64,000 nt of DNA from Ficedula albicollis. Lineage: Eukaryota; Chordata; Aves; Passeriformes; Muscicapidae. The notes beneath the pieces were generated by a model that did no database searches, was not told the origin of the DNA, and worked only from the letters and a program-made list of their open reading frames with translations. The stretch spans positions 69,987,293-70,051,292 of the forward strand of contig NC_021675.1 in NCBI RefSeq assembly GCF_000247815.1. The letters run 5' to 3'. Shown piece after piece: positions 55,276-64,000 of the stretch (positions are counted from its first letter, which is position 1; each line of letters starts with the position of its first letter). Made by a program: the position numbers and the translations under genes.

Positions 55276-55649
55276 TCCACTGATATCAAACAGAGCTGTT
55301 TGCCCACCCAAGCCAAGGCAGACGGGCTGACTGCATCCAAGGGGCTTCCTGAAAAGGCTCAGCAAGGATTGGAGCAGCTTTCCCTGCCCCATTCCATGCT
55401 TTATCCAAGGACATTCACTCTCCTGCTGCTGTCATGACTGTGGTTTTCCCACCAGGAACTCTCCACTTCACCTCAGGGCTTTTAACAAGTGACAGAGATG
55501 TCAAACAGAGCCCCCAAACCCCTGATGAAAACCAGACAGGTCTTTCAAAGACAGAGCAACCCCCCAGTTTGCATTTCCCTTTGTGCTGTCTCTTGGTGAC
55601 CTGCATCTCACAGAGGCCACAGCACTGGGAAGGTAACAGCAGCACTCCC
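55276..55649. other. unique non-coding DNA
   Basis: No gene or repeat recognised. Confidence 0.5.
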
Positions 55650-55670
55650 CAAAAACCAAAACCATGCAGC

Positions 55671-55672
<2 letters not shown>
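55650..55672. repeat. 23-bp direct repeat, left copy
   Basis: The 23 bases starting 'caaaaaccaaaaccatgcag' recur exactly at 56718-56740, immediately after the G run. They bracket an LTR family A 5' part plus poly-G. Confidence 0.95.
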
Positions 55673-56740
<1,068 letters not shown>

Positions 56741-57167
56741 GGATTCCAGCAGCCTTCCCAGCCAGGAGCAGAGCTGCTCCCTGAGGATGGGCATGGTCCC
56801 CCTGGGAGCATCCTGGCTCCACATCAAAGCTCCCAAGCTGCAGCAGGATTGCTGCAGACAGACACAAAACACAGAAGGTGTTCACCAAGGCTAGACTGTG
56901 GCTTGTTTCTGTCCTGGGGCCACTCTCAGCTGCTCTCTGGGGCATTCAGCTTAGGGCACTGCAGCTGGGGAGCTGGATGAAGCAGGAACAGGGAGCTGGC
57001 ACTTGCTGCAGGGCTCCTGGAGCCTCCCTAAAAGATTTTATCACCTGCAGGGTCAGGGGGGAGGGTTCCCCATCCACTGCAACCATCAGAACATCATCTC
57101 AAATCCCTCTTCAGGTGGGAAAGATTTCTCCAGTATTACTGACACTCTAATGAAGGGATGGGACCAC
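56741..57167. other. unique non-coding DNA
   Basis: Nothing recognised. Confidence 0.5.
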
Positions 57168-57716
57168 TGTCAGGCTAAAAATGATTTATTACTCAGATAA
57201 ACATCAGCCTCAAAGGCTGGGAGATTTTAGAGGAGCAAGAAGTCAGCCACAGATCAAAGTGGCCACAAGTTTCTTTGTTACAAGGCAATATATATTCTCA
57301 TTTCATAGTGCAAATTATAAAATTCTAATCCAATAGAAAGTTGCCACAAAGTTGTTTTTGTTTTTCTAACCAATCACCTTTACTTAATTCTGCTGCACTG
57401 GATATACTTTTATCCAATGGGCTGCACTGGATATTCATACACAGAGATGCTTCTGTTATAACCTCTAAACTCTTCTCTTACTCTGTGCAATTTCATTACT
57501 ACACTATAAAACCCTTCACCATCTTACCCAATACAGTTTCTTACTTGAGGCATATTCTTACTCACAACTAAAAAAGCATAAGTTTATAACTTTCCTGCCT
57601 AATGTCTGTGTGCTTCTGTTTTTACATCAATCCAAGCTTCTCCCAAGGCTGCAAACCAAACCCTTCACTATCTGTGGAAGTGTCCATCTTTCCATTTCCT
57701 ACACTCCAGTGTCACA
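57168..57716 (-). mobile_element. probable LTR (family C), AT-rich
   Basis: The minus strand has the architecture of an LTR: possible TG start near 57716, CCAAT-like 'cccattgg', TATA-like 'ttttataatttgc', a polyadenylation signal in 'gagtaataaatca', and a possible CA end at 57168 ('ttagcctgaca'). It is distinctly AT-richer than both neighbours and resembles a passerine LTR from memory. I could not find a target-site duplication, so boundaries are tentative. Confidence 0.4.
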
Positions 57717-60700
57717 GGAGACATTTCCAACAGCATCAGCAGATTGTACCTGCCCCAGAAACCCACTGGGACCTCACCACATCCAAGTTTGTGTCAGATC
57801 CTCTTTTTCAGCCACCCTGGTCAGGGCTGGGAGCGCTGCCAGCACCTCCTGTCCCCTCATGGGCCCTTCAGGGGCAGGGAGCTGTCCCCCCTGATTTGGG
57901 AGGCAGGATATGGAGCAGATATCTTCTGAAATGAGAGATCCCAGCCTGATCCAAGCAAGCCAGAAAACAGCAGCAGCATCCCCACAGCTCCATCTCCAAG
58001 AGCTTTGCTGCCTCTCCATTCACAGCTTGTTCCCTTTTATAAAGCACAACTGATCCTGAGCCTGGCCTTTATCTGAAGTCTTTCCTTTTAATTCTAGGGA
58101 TAAGGGCACCAAAAAAAGGTTTTAAAGCAATAAAACAGCACCTGTGCCAAGGGCTCCTTGTTAAACTCATCTCCACTCAGTCTCTCCTACGTGGGGTAAA
58201 ACACAAAGGTCACTCATGACCTGCAAGGTCTCATCAGAGCAATCATTGTAATGGAACAGCAGGGACTCTCCTGAAAAGGAAAAGTCATGTCCAAAGCAGT
58301 TGTCTACTGGAGGAGCAGTCAGGGGAAAAAAAGGAAAAAAAAAAAAAAAAAAAAAAGAAAAAGAGTTTTGCCCTAACTATGTTTTTCAAGCAAAACTCCT
58401 TCAGCAGTCCCAGCTGGTAGAGGAGCACAGGAGGTTTGGTGGAGAAATAAAGGAGTCCAGGGAAAGAATAAACCTGATTTTTGAAGTTACTAAACTCATG
58501 ACAGGAATCTGGGCTACAGGCAGCTGTAGGGCTGTGTCATGTGAAGATGCAAATCCAGTTAAAGTCCCTGAACTGCAGAGCAGAGGCAGCCCCTGGAAAC
58601 CAGAACTGAGGCTGCCCAGAGCAGGGCAGCTGCACCAGGTACTTGCAGGGAGAAACCCCAGTTTCCAAATTCCCTTCCAGCAGGCACAGTTCAGGGGTTC
58701 AGGGGCTGCACAGCTCAGGGTGGCCCCCACTCAAACCTCAGCAAGCCCTTGACAATAAAAACTCCTCGGATTACATTTTATTCTACTAAAACAATTCAGA
58801 TTTGAGTTGTTCCACGTCAGAGATATTTGCAATCAGGGCTAAGCCACTTCTCAGAAACACAAAAAAAAATTTAAAAAAACAGGGAAACTTTTTTTTCTTT
58901 TTTTCTCTGCAAACTGATGCTTCTTTCAGCCCCACATGGGTCTGATGAGCAGCTTATCTTATCTGCAGCTCAGTGGTTTTGCTCCTGGGGAAGGCTAAGG
59001 AGGAACAAACCAGCTCCTGCACTATTCCTGTCAGCAAACTTCTTCCAGAGGACCAGGCAGTTTGAAAATAATCCCAGTCTTGTTAAGATACGATTTAGGC
59101 ACACACACAACCATAAAAGAAAATCGAATCAGTGTTTTCTCCCACCAAGCCATTTTCCTTACATCACAGGCTGTTAGCTGCACTCCTCAGGTGATGTTTC
59201 ACCTGATGGAACCGAGCAGGAGTTTCAATAAAATCTCCCCCAGGGGCCATTCCCCTCGCTAAAGGAAGGAAAGCAACGCAGAGATGTGGAAACAAAAATA
59301 CCTGTACAGATAAGAGCAAGTAAATCCCAGTACCTGCCAGCACAGGAAGAGCAAAGACAAGGTTGGAGCTGCATCACATCAGGCACTTTTATCTTTTATC
59401 TGCACCCACCTTTGGCCCAGGCAGCACCAAGCTCTTGCCCACATCAGCCTTGCCAACCACCAGCCTGTGCCCAATTTCTGTGCCCAATTTCTGTGCCAGC
59501 TGCAGCTTTGCAGAGTCATGCAAAGCCAGGGACCTGCCTGGTTTTTATTTTATCAGAGAAATTCCTGTCCCAGTGCACGGGGTTGAGATTCCAGCCACGA
59601 CCAACACGAGTCAACACCAGCAGCAGAGCAAAGCACAGATTTCTCAGCCCTCTCAGATTCAACAACTGCTCTCAGTTTGCACAGCAATTATTCAAATTTC
59701 ATTTGTCACACTGAAAAAGGAAAAAAAAAAAAATAATAAAGCAGGAGGAAAGCAACGAGCTGGGTGCTCATTGCAGGCCAGCTTTCCCCATGAGCCTTCC
59801 CATCAGGATCTGAAGCTCAGCTGGCTCCAAAATCCAATTTCAGAGCAATTTCAATATGCTGTGTTGCTGCATAATCAGTGCAGCATCATTAAGAGGAAGA
59901 CATGAGTTTATTTTCTTTTGAAATCGGGATTTATTTTTTTTTTCACCCTGCTAGATGAGTTTTGGTATCATGCTTAGCAGGGAAGCAGAGATAAGCCCCG
60001 TGCAGGGTGAGAGCTCTGATGTTTTTATAAAGCATCTTTCGTAAGGCAGCTTAAACAGGAAGCCTTTATTGACTTTAAACTCGCTCCATAAAACATTGAC
60101 ACGGACAAGAGGAGAAACGGGAGCTCCCAACAACCCAGTTAAAACAAAGATGAGTCTGTGCATTGTTCTAGATGTCAAACACTCCAGGCTTTGCTGCAAC
60201 AGCACTCCTGGAAAAAGTAAAATAAATGGAGCCATCCCAGTCAGGGCTTCTCAATCCTCGGTCATTAAGGTCACAGTTATTTCCCATTGTCCTTTACATA
60301 ATGGGTGGGGGGGAAAAAAAGTCATTTTAATACAGTGAAATGTTACAAAAAGAGCAGGTGAGGGGAAAGGGGAGCTGCTGTTGGCTGAGCCAGCCACTGA
60401 CTGCAGGGTTCCAAAGACTCTGGAGGAAGATGAAGGCTCTGTTGTCCAAGAAGGCGAGTGGAGCCAGTTTGGGACTTGATCAGCACCACGTTAAATCAGC
60501 AGGAATTGGTCCTCAAGGGGCTTTCCCCAGAGGGACACAGAAGTTCCAGAGCTTTCAGCCTCCTTACCCACCTGGCTCTGAGTTCACTCAACACCTCTCC
60601 TCAAAAAGATCCTTAAAATGTTCGTGGTATCCCTGAGCTACAAGCTTTGGGCATCTTTTCATTACCAGCTGTGAGTACAGAAGGCCTGTCTAGGTAATTT

Positions 60701-63576
60701 TGTCTTAAAAAATTAAACTTTTTTCCTTATTAAGTTGACAAAGGAGATGCTCTTTACTGGCATCCAGCAGTGCAGGGAAGTGTGGAAATCCCCAGGCCCA
60801 ATTAAGGGCATTTCCCATGGAACATGACATCCTAGGAAATACTTCAGATGCTCTTGGCCACCACACAGATTGCATCCCTGCCTCCTCCTGAGGCCACATC
60901 TCAGATCCCTCTTTGCTGCTCCAACCAAGCTCACTGCAGGACTGAATTGAAATAATCGGGATTTCCATTGAGTTGGAGCAGTGGGTCCTGACCAGCCCTC
61001 AGCTGAGGGGCTCAGACACTTCCCACTGTCATTTCTGGGGCCGCAGGAGGCCAGGCACCGTCAGCAGAGATGCTGAGGAAGCCTCTTACAGGTATTCCAC
61101 CCGAAAAATCCTGTTTGGGGTTGGTCTGCAGGCTCCCACCTGTTATTAATCCACCCCTTGCCTCGATGGATGCAGCCCCAGCCAGCAAAACACATCCATT
61201 TCTTTCTAACCCAGTGCAGATTTCTGTGTTTTGTTCTATTCATTAGCTGCAAATGAAGGAAGAGCTCCTATAGTCACACAAAGATTTAAAAAAACAAAAA
61301 CAAAAAACAAAAAACAACAATGCCTGACATCTGGAGGCTTTGGCCTTAATTCCATTGATGGGAACAGCTGATGTAATTTTCTTTTTTTTGTTCTGGGAAC
61401 ATCCATCCACGAGTTCCAACTGCACAGAACCTTTTAGGAGCAGCCACATGGAAATGAGAAAAGCCCAGGCTCGAGAAGGGCTCAGCCCCTTGCCAGGATT
61501 TTGGGGGAGACGCCTGCAGGGATCCCCAGGCTGTTCTGCCATGGAATTCCCACAGCAGACCCAATTCCCATCCTGCCCACACACCAGGTGTGTGCTTGGA
61601 GGCTCCTCCCTGGAAAGAAATCCACCCAGCACTGGAGCTGCTGAGCCATCACTCCCAATTCCCCAATCCCTCCATTCCCACTCTGGTGCTGGTTGCAACC
61701 TTCTTCCCACAGGAAACCAGCTCCCTCCTCGGGAATCCCCCTCTCTAATAAATCAAACAGGAATGAAAAAGATTTGTGAGCTCATTTTTAATAGCAAACA
61801 GGAGGATGTGGCTTGTTTTCCCAAAGAACCAACAGTTTGAGGTCTCATGAGAACACCTCCCTCCACTTTTACCCAGACAGGCCACAGATATCCCAGATCA
61901 GAGGCTAAAAAGTGTTTCTCATTCTTATCCTATTAAAAAAAACCCACCCTGGTCCAGTTTCCCCCAAACCAGAGTCAAGGCACCTCACACCAGTCCAAGG
62001 GACAACACCAGAGGTGTCAGGAAATAAATAAGAATAATAATAAAAATAATAAATAAGAATAGTCCCAGGCACAGGTTTCATGTGATGGGATTCTCTCTGT
62101 CCTCTGTAAAGTTCTGTTCCCTTTCCAGACCAGGAGAAGCCTTTGGCTCTCCTGGATCCCATCTGGTAACACAGACAAAGGTTTCCAACACCCACCCTTG
62201 GTTTTGCCAGGGAAAAATCCTTCCCTGGGTTAGAAACCCATTGAGAATCCAGCTTCACTTCCTTCCCTGCTTCCACTCTGCTGATGGGGCTGGGGATTAA
62301 AGAGCCCCACTTCCCCAGAAATGTTATTTACAGAAATATTTGGAGTGAAACATCTGGACTTGGTGGAACCCAAATGCCTTTGGGCCATTAAACACAGTTA
62401 AGATTGGCCAGGGGGTTAAACAGGGGAAGATTTGGGGTTTGGCTTTTTGGGGGTGGGTGATAGAGGCAAAAAAAGAAATAAAAATCAGGTAATGCACAGG
62501 CCTTGTGCATTAAGGGATTGTTTTAAGCCAAAGGTTCCATTTTTGGTCTGTTTTAAGGAAAACCTTCAGAGCAGAGTTGTCTGCTACCCATGGTCACCCT
62601 CCAAAACCAGAGACTGTGAAGCTCAGGGTTGAAAGCCACCCTTTAACCAAGGCTTTGGCAGGAAAGGGATCCCAGCTGGGCACATTTAATAAGGAAATTC
62701 CCAACCCCAACTTCCCTGAAGGGAGCTCCTCCGTCCCAACTGATTTCTGGAAGGGGATAATTGTCATTTCTGCTCCCTTGGGGATCCCACCTGAGTTCCA
62801 CCCTCCCAAAATATGGGGACAGACACAGGAATGTTCCTTGGGAGGGAGCAAGGCTCTCAGCAGAGAGGCTGTTCAATATTCTGGGTCAGTTCCACAGCTC
62901 ACAGCCGCTCAGCAAATTAATTATTGCTTTGAAGATCAAACTGGGGGCGAGCTCAGGGCCACATTTTCTCCCAGGCCATGCAGAGAGAGGTTTTGCAGCT
63001 CCTGGGAGGAGGACAAGGGCACTTGGCTCCCCTAAAGCTTTTCCCCAGCCAGAGCAGAGGACACAGGGATAAGTCAAGGTGCCTGGGAAGGAGTTCAGGT
63101 GCCTCTTTGCAAGAGTAAAGTCCTAAGCAGAAAAAACAAACAAACAAACAAAAAAACGGAGCTGAGTTTTGGCTGGGTGGTTTGCAGGACAGATCTGAGC
63201 TCCAGAGACAGACACACACACAGGTGGGTGCAGGGATAACTCAACACCTGCTGCTGGATAAAACACACCTGAGCCTCTCCCAGAAAGCTTCTCCCAGCTC
63301 CTTTTGGATAGAAAACCCACACCAGCAGCCTCAGGAGCTGGGGGTATTTTCCTAGATGTGCCAGGGGATATTTTTTTCATAGAGCTCATCTCAATCTGTA
63401 CCCCAGACTGGGCAAATTGATGGAAAAAGGGACCAAATATTCAACCCTTTTCTGCTTAAAAGGTCCCACCTGGTGGTTTCCCACATCCCTCATTCTTTCC
63501 CTTCAGAGGAAAGGGTGTCCATCAAGATCTTTGCTGGAGAAACTGCACCTAGAGAAGAGAAATCACTCCTGAGACA
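57717..63576. other. unique non-coding DNA
   Basis: About 5.9 kb without a recognisable gene. Low-complexity patches: A-rich 58325-58367, 58860-58880 and 59722-59734; (a)n(c) 61287-61320; (aat)n-like 62025-62059; (aaac)n 63132-63157. Open frames of up to 180 residues overlap on both strands and show no domains. Confidence 0.5.
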
Positions 63577-63668
63577 ACAAATTTCCCCCTTTCTCACCAA
63601 GAGCACTCATTCAAAGGGGCTAACAAATTTCCCCCTTTCTCACCAACAGCACTCATTCAAAGGGGCTC
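63577..63668. repeat. 46-bp tandem duplication
   Basis: Starts at 63577 and 63623; each unit holds 'acaaatttccccctttctca' and 'gcactcattcaaaggggct'. Confidence 0.9.
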
Positions 63669-63831
63669 TTCAGCCAGAGGCAACAGGAACAGGCCAAAGT
63701 CAGTGGCATTATCATCACTCAAGGTCCATCCTCATCCTTCCTCCATCTCCCCCCATCCCCTGGAAGCTGCCCCAGGTGCCTCAGGGAGGCTTCACAAAGG
63801 TTGTGGTGATGAGGAGCTCACAGCCCCCTTC
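63669..63831. other. unique non-coding spacer
   Basis: Nothing recognised. Confidence 0.5.
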
Positions 63832-64000
63832 TGTCCTGGGCTGCAGTTCAGGATGTGTCCAGCAATGTGTGTTCTGTCCCATCTGCTGCAGCCGGGTGGG
63901 GCAGTGCCCCTGATCTCCTGGCACACATTATCTGCTCATGGGCCAGCTTTAAACCAGCTGGGCAATCATCTTTATCTTCCCACAGCCCATCCTCCCTCCA
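63832..64000 (+). mobile_element. LTR family A, 5' part, cut by the window edge
   Basis: Begins 'tgtcctgggctgcagttcag' and continues 'gatgtgtccagcaatgtgtg', 'tctgctgcagccgggtgggg' to 'agcccatcctccctcca'. This copy has no internal duplication, so it shows the normal arrangement of the 5' end. Confidence 0.88.

Overview
This looks like ordinary non-coding nuclear DNA from a bird, most likely a songbird. The main evidence is about twenty fragments shaped like the 3' part of avian CR1 LINEs, on both strands. They share a promoter-distal end resembling 'ggtttgggttggaaggga' (reverse strand) or 'ttccaacccaaaccattc' (forward strand). There are also several copies of LTR-like elements that I recall from passerine genomes. 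No bacterial, phage or plasmid features are visible. Nearly all open frames are shadows of repeats or of homopolymers, and no complete protein gene is supported. One GC3-rich frame on the minus strand (13089-13318) could be a coding exon of a gene I do not recognise.

The dominant feature is ten uninterrupted G runs: 3188-3363, 5046-5372, 13445-14224, 18911-22261, 26156-26292, 27519-27544, 34451-34849, 52737-53066, 54112-54375 and 55876-56717. They total about 6.6 kb, roughly 10% of the window, and all ten are G on the given strand. Internal evidence shows that at least several are filler or failed consensus rather than DNA. The first is flanked by two near-identical copies of the same 435 bp. 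Those at 26156, 34451 and 55876 sit where the interior of a recognisable repeat should be, and the one at 52737 replaces the head of a CR1.

Layout. 1-13 kb: unique DNA with CR1 fragments, an almost perfect 1124-bp tandem duplication (8190-10439) and a 277-bp tandem duplication (11645-12198). 13-22.4 kb: the GC-rich core, with the candidate exon, a 26-bp minisatellite (17314-18210), a CpG-rich block (18180-18910) and the 3.35-kb G run that swallows whatever follows it. 22.4-34 kb: unique DNA with CR1 fragments. 34-38 kb: an LTR cluster, with a solo LTR flanked by a 5-bp target duplication and a copy of the same family in inverted orientation. 38-52 kb: unique DNA, many CR1 fragments and a G-rich 25-bp minisatellite (43685-44217). 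52-57 kb: a gap-rich block of CR1 and LTR pieces. 57-64 kb: mostly unique DNA, ending in another LTR cut by the window edge.

A second theme is short-range tandem duplication: more than a dozen independent direct duplications, with periods of 40 to 1124 bp, in unique DNA and inside repeats. Together with the G runs this suggests either a duplication-prone, GC-rich chromosome region or an assembly with many unresolved overlaps. The sequence alone cannot fully separate the two. I found no credible novel molecular system.
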